Assembly (NCBI GenBank): GCA_029261875.1 | Contig: JAJDAL010000054.1 | Span: 124,001 to 188,000, forward strand | Source: Deltaproteobacteria bacterium | GTDB lineage: Bacteria > Myxococcota_A > UBA9160 > JAJDAL01 | Reading direction: 5' to 3' | DNA length: 64,000 nt | In this document: one piece after another, positions 49,827 through 57,893 of the stretch | Position numbering within the stretch: the stretch's first letter is position 1 | How the letters are laid out: every line of letters starts with the position of its first letter | The notes under the pieces: generated by a model | What the model saw: the letters and a program-made list of their open reading frames with translations, nothing else | Databases searched by the model: none | What the model was told of the DNA's origin: nothing | Made by a program: the position numbers and the translations under genes

Positions 49827-51440
49827 CTAGCGGAGGGGGGCGGACAGGGAGCAGTCGTAGCCCGGGAGCCGGGTGGCCTGGGTCGCGACGAGGTGGTGAG
49901 GCGTGGAGCCGCTCGCAATGGACTCCGGGCCAAAGACCGTGCAAACGCGGAGTGAACCCAGCGTGATACGGATTCCGATTCCCTCGGTGGCATCGCCGGG
50001 GGCGAGCAGGGGATCGCGAAGGACCAGGTCGAGGCGCTTTCCTTCGCGCAGGCGCAGGCGGACGACTGGCCCGTTTAGGAGTCGCCCCAAGAATTTGGAC
50101 TCGCCCGGGCGCACCCGCCAGGCATTGCCGGGCGGCAGTGTGACGGTCGTGATGAGGCCCTGGGATCCGAAGAGTTCGATCGTGCCCCCGTTTCCATCGG
50201 TGTCGCGCGGGTCGTTGTGGGAACCGGGCGTCGGGGATACGACGGCTCGGTCCGTGGAATGCAGCGCCAAGAATCCACGATCGTCGGGACGTGTGATGCG
50301 AAGCGTGTCTGCGGCAATCGGATGGTCGCCGCCGCGGCCGCGGAGTAGGGCGTCTCGAACGGCGAAGTACGCGGGTTTTCGTTCGAGGGCCGCATCGAAT
50401 AGCAACGGGTCGTGGTCGGGACCGGTCAGCAAGAAATCGTCGAGCCACGTGTTTGCGTCGTCGATGCCCCAAACGATGATCGTGTCGCAGGCGGGGACCG
50501 CGAGGCAGCTTTCTACGACCTCGCGGTAGCGATCCGATTGAATCTGCACGCGGTTCGGGAGTTCCGGGGGGATGGGGACGTCGAGCTCGGACACGAGAAT
50601 CTTGAGCCCCAGCGCGGCGATCTCCTCCATGGTCTTCCGGTAGAGGGCGAAATCCGGCTCCGCGGTAAAGGGTGGGTTGACGAGAAAGAGGTGGGTCTGG
50701 AGCCCCACCGCATCGATGGGTGCGCCGCTCTCGACCAGGCTCCGAATCAGGTCCACGTAGGCGGCGGCGCGATCCGGATAGTATTCGATCGCGTAATCGT
50801 TGATGAAGAGCCCGACGTGATCCGGCGCTTCGTCGCGGACGATTCGGAATAGCTCCGCGATGTAGTCCGGTCCCAGAACCTGGAAGAAGTGATTCTCGAA
50901 GAGCGTGTTCCCGGTGAGGACGCGCAGCGGCTCGTTGACGACGCTGATGCGGTCGAGGGATGGGCAACGCGCGAAAATCCGCCGCGCGCGTTCCCGGAGG
51001 ACGTCGCGAAGCGTGTCGGGGTCGTGGATGTCGAGGACCCAGCCTGCCAGGTCGTCGAGCAGTTGTTGGTCCCATGCAAAGTGAAATCCAACTTGGAAGA
51101 GGCCGTTTGCAGCGGCGAAATCGCAGTTGGCGTCCATGGAAGCCGTCACCCCGTCGGGCGTCGGTTGGAAGCTTCTCCAACTCACACCGTGATTCGTGTA
51201 CGCATTGCCTTCGAGTGCCGCGAGTTCACCGTCGGGTCCGCCGGCACCGTTCTGATCGTGAAAGCCGAAGCGAACCCCGGAGAGTGCGGCGGCTTCCCAA
51301 AGCCGACAGTCTTCCGGGTCCGCGCAAGCGATTTCCTGCGCCGGAAGGCACGGGCCGACGCCGTAGCTCCCGAAGAGGCATGCGATCAACACGACGTAGC
51401 GGGCGTGGCGCCGGTGGGGTGCTCGGGCGCGAATCTTCAT
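49827..51440 (-). CDS. Secreted GH10 endo-1,4-beta-xylanase-like protein
   Basis: 537 residues; ATG at 51440 overlaps the DUF2461 stop by four bases (ATGA). A hydrophobic segment near residues 14-28 is a signal peptide. The TIM barrel has SVVNEPL with acid/base Glu170 and LVSELDVPIP with nucleophile Glu285, the two GH10 catalytic residues. TIIVWGIDDANTWLDDF is the family's substrate-stacking Trp segment. Residues ~390-537 form an additional beta-domain not needed for catalysis, perhaps for binding carbohydrate. The enzyme cleaves beta-1,4-xylan or related glycans outside the cytoplasm. Cys pairs near the N-terminus may form disulfides. Confidence 0.92.
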   Translation of the reverse strand: MKIRARAPHRRHARYVVLIACLFGSYGVGPCLPAQEIACADPEDCRLWEAAALSGVRFGFHDQNGAGGPDGELAALEGNAYTNHGVSWRSFQPTPDGVTASMDANCDFAAANGLFQVGFHFAWDQQLLDDLAGWVLDIHDPDTLRDVLRERARRIFARCPSLDRISVVNEPLRVLTGNTLFENHFFQVLGPDYIAELFRIVRDEAPDHVGLFINDYAIEYYPDRAAAYVDLIRSLVESGAPIDAVGLQTHLFLVNPPFTAEPDFALYRKTMEEIAALGLKILVSELDVPIPPELPNRVQIQSDRYREVVESCLAVPACDTIIVWGIDDANTWLDDFLLTGPDHDPLLFDAALERKPAYFAVRDALLRGRGGDHPIAADTLRITRPDDRGFLALHSTDRAVVSPTPGSHNDPRDTDGNGGTIELFGSQGLITTVTLPPGNAWRVRPGESKFLGRLLNGPVVRLRLREGKRLDLVLRDPLLAPGDATEGIGIRITLGSLRVCTVFGPESIASGSTPHHLVATQATRLPGYDCSLSAPLR

Positions 51441-52132
51441 AGCGTCTCGGCAAGCCACTTTTGAAGTGGCCGCATGGCGGCAAAGTGGCCGAGACAGAAA
51501 TCGACGGCCTTGGGACCGAAAAGTTCCTTCGGCGCGGGAGTCTTCGCCCGGTGGGCGTAGAGCGAACGGTGTCGGAGCCAGTCCGCACGCGGATGCTGGG
51601 CGTCGAATTCGCGCGGGACGCGCTTGTAGAATGGCTCGCTGATCGCGTACCCCTTGCGGGTCACGGACTGTGCGGCTCTCACGAGTGCGGGGCCGCGTTT
51701 CGCGTCGTCGACCGCCTGCCGATAGCGCGCGAGCGCCGTATCCTCGAAGCCAAAGGCGCCGCCCATCATCTCCAATCCCTTCGCGTGGATGTGGAGCCCG
51801 AAGCCCGAGGCCCCTTTGGCGTCGCCTTCATTGAAACGGATGAACAAGCCCGTCTTGTAGGGCGTCTTGTCCTTGGAAAAGCGCGTGTCGCGATTGATGC
51901 GCATGATCGAGCCGTTGACGCGCGGTTCCGCGCGCAAGCCGCGCGAGATCTTTGCGAGTCCCGGGCCCATGGCAGTGACGAAGGACTTGGCGGGGTCGAG
52001 ATAGAGGGACGCGTATTCCTCCCGGTGGGCGTCGAACCACTGCTTGTTGTTGTTCTTGCCCAGGTCGCGAAGGAACGCGAGCAGGCGGGCGTCGAAACCC
52101 CGAAAATCCGCCTTGCTGGACTTCGTCGCCAT
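51437..52132 (-). CDS. DUF2461 family protein
   Basis: 231 residues, the usual length for TIGR02453/DUF2461. LLAFLRDLGKNNNKQWFDAH is the N-terminal signature, NRDTRFSKDKTPYKTGLFIR the core basic segment, and KRVPREFDAQHPRADWLRHR the C-terminal one. The family is cytoplasmic, broadly distributed and uncharacterised. The stop overlaps the xylanase start (ATGA), which is a strange pairing and may only reflect gene packing. The reading frame is strong over its whole length. Confidence 0.9.
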   Translation of the reverse strand: MATKSSKADFRGFDARLLAFLRDLGKNNNKQWFDAHREEYASLYLDPAKSFVTAMGPGLAKISRGLRAEPRVNGSIMRINRDTRFSKDKTPYKTGLFIRFNEGDAKGASGFGLHIHAKGLEMMGGAFGFEDTALARYRQAVDDAKRGPALVRAAQSVTRKGYAISEPFYKRVPREFDAQHPRADWLRHRSLYAHRAKTPAPKELFGPKAVDFCLGHFAAMRPLQKWLAETL

Positions 52133-52338
52133 GCGTGCCTCCGATCTCCGGGATCTTACTCCGGAACGCGGAGCTTGAGGTCGGCAATTGCAGCGTGGGG
52201 CGCGATTGGCGCGGGGATTTTGCGGAATCCTGCAGTTGCTCCATGTGTTGCAATGGATCCGTGGGAGACCCGGACAGGGGGTTCAAGCGGTACGCGCCAA
52301 ATCCAGGAACGACGCTCGGGGGTAACCCTCGGATTGGC

Positions 52339-53988
52339 CTAGCGGCGCCCTCGGCGCATCCACTGGTCCGCGGCATCGAGCCGGCGTTCGAGTTGTTTCG
52401 CTGTGGCTTCCGTAATGCGCCGGATGCCCACTTGGCTGTTCAGGACCCGATTGATCTCCGCATGACCCTTTCCCGTCATATGGACGAGTTCGCGAACGCG
52501 AGCGCTGTTGAGTTCGCGCAGCTGTTTGCGTTTCGGAAGCTGGGGGATCTGCTTGCGGTCCGATACCTCGGCGATGAGTTCCGGGGCGGGCGCCAGCGGT
52601 TCCGGAGCCGGGAGGGTGAGCTCGAACTCGACTGCTTCGTCCGGATCTGCAAACGAATCGTCGCTGTCGTCGTGATCCAGGACCGGACTGTGCTGAAGCG
52701 GTCGCCCCTCGGCGTCCAGCGGGACTGCGGAGATCGCGGAAAACAGCGACATCTGTTCCTCGGGCGCCTGGGAATCGGCGTCGGGATCGCGAACGATTTC
52801 ATCCTCGACTTTGTGTCGCTTGCGCAGGGAGTGGCGTCGTTGTTCGGCGATTCCCTGGGCGTACAGACGGAGCCGCAGATCATCGGGGATGAACATGTAG
52901 GCGGTCTGACGGCGGGCCGGTCCGTGCCAGCGAACCAATCGGCCGACGGCCTGGCGGAAGAAGAGGTCCGTCATGGTATTGGTCGCATAGACGCCAACCC
53001 GAAGGCGAGGGATGTCGACGCCCTCGGACACCATGCGAACCGCAACGATCCAAGGATCGTCGCTGCGATCGAAGGCCGAGATCTTTTCCGAAGCGCGCGG
53101 GTCGTCGGAAGTGGCGACAACGGGCTTGCAGCCCACGCGATCGCGTAGAATTTTCGCGATTCCACGCGCGTGATCCTGGTCGATGGCGATCACCATTCCG
53201 CCGGCCCGGGGATCCCGACTGCGCAAATGTTCCAGCTGACGGTTGGCATTCTCCAGCACGCTGGGGAGCCATTCGCCATCGAAGCTGAGAGCCGTGCGCA
53301 AGCGTTGGCTCGCCAGGGTGCGCCCGATCTCCGCGTCGAAGTCGTGTGCGAAATGGGTACCGTCGGGGGCCGTCCATTCCATCTGCCCCTTGATGCGCGG
53401 GAAGTAGATGGGACGCACCACACGCGTTTCAGCCAGGGCCTCACCGTAGCCGTATTCGTAATCCGCCTGGGCGAGCTCGTCCTCGTAGCGGACGAAGGGG
53501 ATCCGAGACTGATCGGACCGAAACGGCGTTCCGGAAAGACAGAGGCGCAGAGCGGACGTTTCGAAGGCCTGGCGGATCGAGTCGCCCCAGGATTGAGAAT
53601 CCGCTGCATGGTGAATTTCATCGAGTACAACAAAGGATCCGCCGAACATCGAACGCAATACTTCAGGGTTGGCGGCCACCTGCTGGTAGGTGAGAACCAC
53701 TCCGTGAACATCGGACGGCACCCCGTGGCTGCTGGTCCAATCCCAATCGAGGTGGATGCCCAGCGCCTCGGCCGCATGGGCCCATTGCAACTTCAAATGC
53801 TGCGTGGGGACGACCACCGCCACGCGCCGGACCCGCTGCCGGGCCAGCATGCGGCGCACCGCGGCCAGCGCAAAGAGGGTCTTTCCCGCGCCCGGTGTCG
53901 CGACGGCGAGGAAGTTTCGGTCGGGGCAACGCTCCAATTCCTGGAGCGCTTCGACTTGCCATTTGCGTAAGCGGACCGAATCCGACAC
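52339..53988 (-). CDS. SF2 (DEAD/DEAH-box) helicase
   Basis: About 549 residues from a GTG at 53988, which has GGGGAG just upstream; a GTG at 54000 is the alternative. VATPGAGKTLFALAAV is Walker A, VVLDEIHHAA is the DEIH box, LCLSGTPFRS is motif III, RMVSEGVDIPRLRVGV is motif V, and QAVGRLVRWHGP is motif VI. It resembles the UvrB/XPB-like DEAD-like helicase group (type III restriction R-subunit fold) and has an acidic C-terminal region (DDSDDSFADPDEAVEFEL) ending in a small basic DNA-binding-like domain. No methyltransferase is adjacent, so a restriction role is not supported. Confidence 0.9.
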   Translation of the reverse strand: MSDSVRLRKWQVEALQELERCPDRNFLAVATPGAGKTLFALAAVRRMLARQRVRRVAVVVPTQHLKLQWAHAAEALGIHLDWDWTSSHGVPSDVHGVVLTYQQVAANPEVLRSMFGGSFVVLDEIHHAADSQSWGDSIRQAFETSALRLCLSGTPFRSDQSRIPFVRYEDELAQADYEYGYGEALAETRVVRPIYFPRIKGQMEWTAPDGTHFAHDFDAEIGRTLASQRLRTALSFDGEWLPSVLENANRQLEHLRSRDPRAGGMVIAIDQDHARGIAKILRDRVGCKPVVATSDDPRASEKISAFDRSDDPWIVAVRMVSEGVDIPRLRVGVYATNTMTDLFFRQAVGRLVRWHGPARRQTAYMFIPDDLRLRLYAQGIAEQRRHSLRKRHKVEDEIVRDPDADSQAPEEQMSLFSAISAVPLDAEGRPLQHSPVLDHDDSDDSFADPDEAVEFELTLPAPEPLAPAPELIAEVSDRKQIPQLPKRKQLRELNSARVRELVHMTGKGHAEINRVLNSQVGIRRITEATAKQLERRLDAADQWMRRGRR

Positions 53989-54166
53989 CCGTCTCCCCAC
54001 AAGAGCAGACGCCGCGCGCGGCGCACAGCGTGCAAGTTCGACTTTTGCTTGATGTCAACGGGAGGAAACGTTGGACGATCGGCGGCGCAGTATAGGGCAG
54101 GAAAATCTTCCCGCGACGGGTTGCGATTGGCGGGAATATGCGATTCGAATGAATTTCAGTCGTGAT

Positions 54167-54946
54167 CTAGCGTAGGGCAAGGCACTTGGCCTGACGCTTT
54201 TCGAAGGTTTCTTTCTCTTTGGGCGTGAGGGAACTGCTTCGAACCCGATTCAGCCACTGACTGAATTCCTGTTCGGATTGTCCCGCGGCGGCTTCTCTCC
54301 GGACACAGGAACAATAGGTGTCACAGCGCAGGGCGGCCCCGCGTTTGTTCGCGCAACCCAAGAGGCACCCCGATTCGAACTCGCGAAAGCCCCCCGATCC
54401 GTCCGGCAATCCCGCCTCGAAAAGTGGCATTGCATCCGCGTGGATCTGAAAGGAATCGAAGAAGGTTTCGGCGGATTGGCGTGTTTCGGCGTTCGCCGCG
54501 CCGAGAACGGTGACCGTGAAGAGTCGGTTCCCGAGCACAAGGGCGCGCGAGATCGAGACGGTGGCGGGGTTCTTGTGGGCTACGGTGAATCCTTCCGCCG
54601 GGATGTCCGAGAGCGTCGTCGAATCCTTTTCCCGAACCTTTCCCTCGACTTCGTCGGCGGCTGCCTGCCGGGCGTTCTTCACGAGTTTCTCGCCAGCTTC
54701 CGCGGCGACTCCGGCTGGATAGTCGGCATAGCGCACGAGGAATACACCGTCGGGAATTCGCTGTCCGAAAGTCACTGTCGGAACGTCTCCGGCGGGAAGC
54801 TTTTGGAGCGAAACCGAGAGGCTTGGATTTCCGGGGAACGCAACCGAGAACCCGCCACAATTCGAAACGAAAGGGTCGGCGGCCGTTGCCGCTAGAGCGA
54901 ACCCCATTGTCGCCGCCACAGCGAACGCTCCGTTGATCCTACGCAT
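54167..54946 (-). CDS. Secreted protein of unknown function
   Basis: 259 residues. Residues 1-22 are a signal peptide (ALAATA-ADP). The first half is beta-rich (CGGFSVAFPGNPSLSVSLQK, SISRALVLGNRLFTVTVLG), consistent with a small periplasmic domain. The second half has cysteines (ESGCLLGCANKRG, CDTYCSCVRRE) that could form disulfides and an Arg/Glu-rich end. No family recognised. It stands alone between convergent and divergent neighbours. Confidence 0.65.
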   Translation of the reverse strand: MRRINGAFAVAATMGFALAATAADPFVSNCGGFSVAFPGNPSLSVSLQKLPAGDVPTVTFGQRIPDGVFLVRYADYPAGVAAEAGEKLVKNARQAAADEVEGKVREKDSTTLSDIPAEGFTVAHKNPATVSISRALVLGNRLFTVTVLGAANAETRQSAETFFDSFQIHADAMPLFEAGLPDGSGGFREFESGCLLGCANKRGAALRCDTYCSCVRREAAAGQSEQEFSQWLNRVRSSSLTPKEKETFEKRQAKCLALR

Positions 54947-55015
54947 GGTGAGCCATCATCCTTCCGGCGATCGAGTATCGCGGTGTCCCGAGCTTGGGGG
55001 GAAAACGGCAGAAGG

Positions 55016-56203
55016 TCAAATTCGCGATCGAAAGCCGCGGAGAAGCTCTTTTCGGAGGCTCGCGTTCGGTGGGGGGGCGAAGGGCGCGCGGCTCACCGCA
55101 TCCTGCCAGGGGATCGACGCGAGACCGAGGTCGCGTAAGCGGTGGATCAACTTGAGGGTGCGAAAGGCGTCGAACCATTGATGAAGGCGCCGGCGCGCCC
55201 GATCCGGGCTCGTGGTTTCACGGATACACGTGTCGAGCGCCTCGGGGAATCCCATTTCCTTCAGGGCGACGCCCAAAAGCGGATGGTCGGGTTGCCGTAG
55301 GGTTCGAATGCCCGCCAGGGTTTCGCGGAGTCGATGGAAACAGTCCGGGTGGTAGAGGAGGAACGTCTTGCCGGCTCGGAGATCGTCTGCGATGCGCGCG
55401 TTGGCGGCGCCCGTTCCGAAGGGAACGCGGTTGGACGCGCGGGCGTGGATCTCGATCGGCCTGCTCTCGGGGACGACCACCCGCCCCAGTTTTGCGAGTT
55501 TGTTCATGAGGTAGAAGTCTTCGGCGGCCTCGCGCTTGGGGACGCCCTGGGCGACCGCGTACGCGTCGGCCGACACCGCCATCGTGCTACCGACCGTGTG
55601 GTGGGCATAGGGTGAGCCCGCCCAGGCGAGTCCCCGTACGTAGTAGTGGAGGGATATCTCGTACAGCGCCAGGGCACGGTGTTCGTAGGATTCGCGCTCG
55701 GCGAGGTGCCAATACGGGTAGGTCAGGGCTACGGCGTCCTCGGGAACCGCGTCGCTGGCGCGAAAGTAGTCTTCTGGAAGAATGACGTCCGCGTCGGTCA
55801 TGTGAATCCAACGCGAGCGGATCTTGTCGCGAGAATGAAGTGCCAAGGCGAGGTCGGCACCGATCTTGCGCGCGGTTCCGACACCGGAGCGAGGCGGCAA
55901 ACGCTTTCTCTCGCTCGCGCGATCGACAACGAGGATTTCGAGCTGCTCTTCGCTTCGCAACGCGTCGAGTACGGCCGCGTTCTGATCGTGGACGCTCGGG
56001 TCGGCGTCTTCAGGCGCGTTCACGACCACGATGCAGAGTACCGCGCGCGTGCCGCACGCGTCGCGCAAACCGGCGACGAATTCCGGCGTCTCGTCCATGG
56101 CCGGAATCACGAGAACATGGTCGAACTTCTCCAAGACGGAATTCGCCAACGCGATCTCGGGTTCCGCCAAGCGCGAGAGGTAGCGGGAGAGCGGATCGGC
56201 CAT
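55016..56203 (-). CDS. Glycosyltransferase family 2-like protein
   Basis: 395 residues; ATG at 56203 overlaps the MiaE stop by one base (TGATG). VLVIPAMDETPEFVAGLRDA is the first strand, EILVVDRASERKRLPPRSGV the donor loop, and HMTDADVILPEDYFRASD contains a DAD metal-binding motif, as in GT2. The rest is helical with a C-terminal tail. It is an unusual co-location with a tRNA modification gene; the coupling is by overlap only. The acceptor is unknown. Confidence 0.72.
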   Translation of the reverse strand: MADPLSRYLSRLAEPEIALANSVLEKFDHVLVIPAMDETPEFVAGLRDACGTRAVLCIVVVNAPEDADPSVHDQNAAVLDALRSEEQLEILVVDRASERKRLPPRSGVGTARKIGADLALALHSRDKIRSRWIHMTDADVILPEDYFRASDAVPEDAVALTYPYWHLAERESYEHRALALYEISLHYYVRGLAWAGSPYAHHTVGSTMAVSADAYAVAQGVPKREAAEDFYLMNKLAKLGRVVVPESRPIEIHARASNRVPFGTGAANARIADDLRAGKTFLLYHPDCFHRLRETLAGIRTLRQPDHPLLGVALKEMGFPEALDTCIRETTSPDRARRRLHQWFDAFRTLKLIHRLRDLGLASIPWQDAVSRAPFAPPPNASLRKELLRGFRSRI

Positions 56204-56775
56204 CAATGCAACGCGGCGCGCAGGGGGAGCGACGCGATCAGGTGCGCTTCGGTGTCGAGGAGTTCGTCCAAACGGACGGCGATTTCCGTTTCGGGAAAGT
56301 AGTGCGCGGCCAATTGCGCAAAGAGAACGTGGTGTCGCGCTTCGGCCTGGGCGAGGCGGGCGTAGAAGCGCTTCAGCTCGGCGTCGGGTTGGGCCCTGGC
56401 GATCATGCCGAAGCGTTCGCAGCCGCGCGCTTCCACGATCCCCGCGGTCAACAGTCGATCCAGCAGTCGCGGGTCCCGGCCGGTCCGGACCTCGGCGAGG
56501 AGCCCATTGATATAGGGGTCCTGCTCGTCGGCTCCCAGCTGAAGACCCCGCGCCGACAGGATCTGAACGACCTGGTGAAAGTGTTCCAATTCTTCGCGCG
56601 CGAACGCGATCATGGGTTCGACGAGTTTCGCACGATCGGGATAGCGTACGACGAAGGAGATGCCCGTGGCGGAGGCTTTGCGTTCGCACGCCGCATGGTC
56701 GACGAGGAAGGCGTCGAAACGATCCAACACGCCCTCTACCCATTCCTTCGGTGTCGGGCATTTCAATTCGAACAT
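56203..56775 (-). CDS. miaE: tRNA-2-methylthio-N6-(dimethylallyl)adenosine37 hydroxylase-like (MiaE)
   Basis: 190 residues from the ATG at 56775. A ferritin-like four-helix bundle binds two irons: Glu31 (AACERKA), AREELEHFHQVV, VEARGCERFG and QAEARHHVLFAQL carry the Glu/His ligands. This pattern is specific to MiaE, which hydroxylates the ms2i6A37 side chain of tRNA with O2. It is a cytoplasmic tRNA-modifying enzyme that complements MiaA/MiaB. The ATG is chosen over an in-frame TTG 51 bases upstream. Confidence 0.9.
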   Translation of the reverse strand: MFELKCPTPKEWVEGVLDRFDAFLVDHAACERKASATGISFVVRYPDRAKLVEPMIAFAREELEHFHQVVQILSARGLQLGADEQDPYINGLLAEVRTGRDPRLLDRLLTAGIVEARGCERFGMIARAQPDAELKRFYARLAQAEARHHVLFAQLAAHYFPETEIAVRLDELLDTEAHLIASLPLRAALH

Positions 56776-56845
56776 CGAGCTTGAATACCACAATCCCGGC
56801 TCGATTTGCGCGGCGGGGCTCTCCAAAGTGCATTAGGTTGCTTCC

Positions 56846-57706
56846 ATGCTCGAGATCGGAAGAACCGTCACCCTACGGGTGCTCCGCAACGCGCCCATGG
56901 GCCTGATCCTGGGCAAAGGAGAGGATGAAGTCCTGCTCCCCGCCCGATACGTCGCGGGCGATGTGGTTCCCGGGGACTCGATCGAAGTCTTTCTCTACAC
57001 GGATTCGGAAGACCGCCCCGTTGCGACGACCGAGAAACCCCTGGCTTCGGCGGGTGAGTTTGCGTGTCTGCGCGTCGTTTCCGTCACGGCGAACGGCGCG
57101 TTTCTCGATTGGGGGCTGCCGAAAGATCTCCTGTTGCCGTTTGGTTCTCAGTTGGAGCGCGTACAACCGGAACAGACTGTCGTCGTTCGCGTCCTACTCG
57201 ACCGCGTTTCCGGGAGGCCCGTCGCGAGCGCGAAGCTGCAACGCTACTTGGAGTCTCCGCCCGACGACCTGCGGGAAGGCCAGTCCATCGTGTGGATGGT
57301 GTTCGATGAAACCGAGCTGGGGAGCAAGGCGATCGTCGATGGTCGATTCGAGGGGCTCTTCTACCGCGAGCCGGGGACGCGCGGACCCGAGCGCGGTACC
57401 TCGGGTACGGGATACATCCGGCGGATTCGCGAAGACGGAAAGATCGACTTGTCTCTCGTTCCCAGTGGCCAGGCGGGCATCGATCGCGCGCGCGAGACGT
57501 TGCTCGAGGCGCTGCAATCCGCCGGAGGTCGGATCGAACTTGGGGACAAAAGTGACCCCGCGGAGATTCGGCGCTTGCTCGGGTTGAGCAAGAAGGCCTT
57601 CAAGCGGGCCGCGGGTGCGCTGTATCGGGAGCACCGGGTTCGAATCGGAGATACCTCCATCGAGTTGCTCGACGGCGATGCGGTTGCGCCGGGCGGGCGT
57701 CGATAA
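56846..57706 (+). CDS. cvfB: CvfB-like S1 RNA-binding protein
   Basis: 286 residues. VTLRVLRNAPMGLILGKGED is the first S1-like (OB) repeat; GEFACLRVVSVTANGAFLDW with GLPKDLLLPFGSQLER is the second. GTGYIRRIREDGKIDLSLVP is a third, and the C-terminal SDPAEIRRLLGLSKKAFKRA is the winged-helix domain. This is the order in CvfB/YitL proteins, which bind RNA (poly-U preference in S. pneumoniae CvfB) and affect virulence or envelope gene expression. Role here is likely post-transcriptional regulation. Divergent from miaE with 70 bases between. Confidence 0.92.
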   Translation: MLEIGRTVTLRVLRNAPMGLILGKGEDEVLLPARYVAGDVVPGDSIEVFLYTDSEDRPVATTEKPLASAGEFACLRVVSVTANGAFLDWGLPKDLLLPFGSQLERVQPEQTVVVRVLLDRVSGRPVASAKLQRYLESPPDDLREGQSIVWMVFDETELGSKAIVDGRFEGLFYREPGTRGPERGTSGTGYIRRIREDGKIDLSLVPSGQAGIDRARETLLEALQSAGGRIELGDKSDPAEIRRLLGLSKKAFKRAAGALYREHRVRIGDTSIELLDGDAVAPGGRR

Positions 57707-57715
57707 CCGGGCCAT

Positions 57716-57746
57716 TCGAAATCGTCACGCCGAGTGTCGATTTCGA
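57716..57746 (+). terminator. Possible terminator after cvfB
   Basis: TCGAAATCG and CGATTTCGA form a perfect nine-base-pair inverted repeat, 13 bases apart, beginning ten bases after the cvfB stop. No T-run follows, so a Rho-independent terminator is possible but not proven. Confidence 0.35.
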
Positions 57747-57893
57747 CTCGCCCACCCCCCGGACGGTTTCCGACAGCCCAACCGATGACTTTCAACGCAT
57801 TCCGTGCTTGTCAAACGAAATTTCCGAAACATTCGTCGGTCGACACGGTGTTCTCGACTTTCGAGAATTCGTTTTCGAGATAGGATGCGTTTC

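Noticed and set aside
47476..51180. Very long minus-strand open frame spanning several plus-strand genes and part of the xylanase gene
   Set aside because: Covers the flavoprotein and membrane protein genes in shadow frame; composition is Arg/His/Pro-rich with no motif, and no ribosome site suits it.
52339..53988. Type III or type I restriction subunit
   Set aside because: The helicase motifs fit, but there is no methyltransferase, specificity subunit or nuclease motif nearby.
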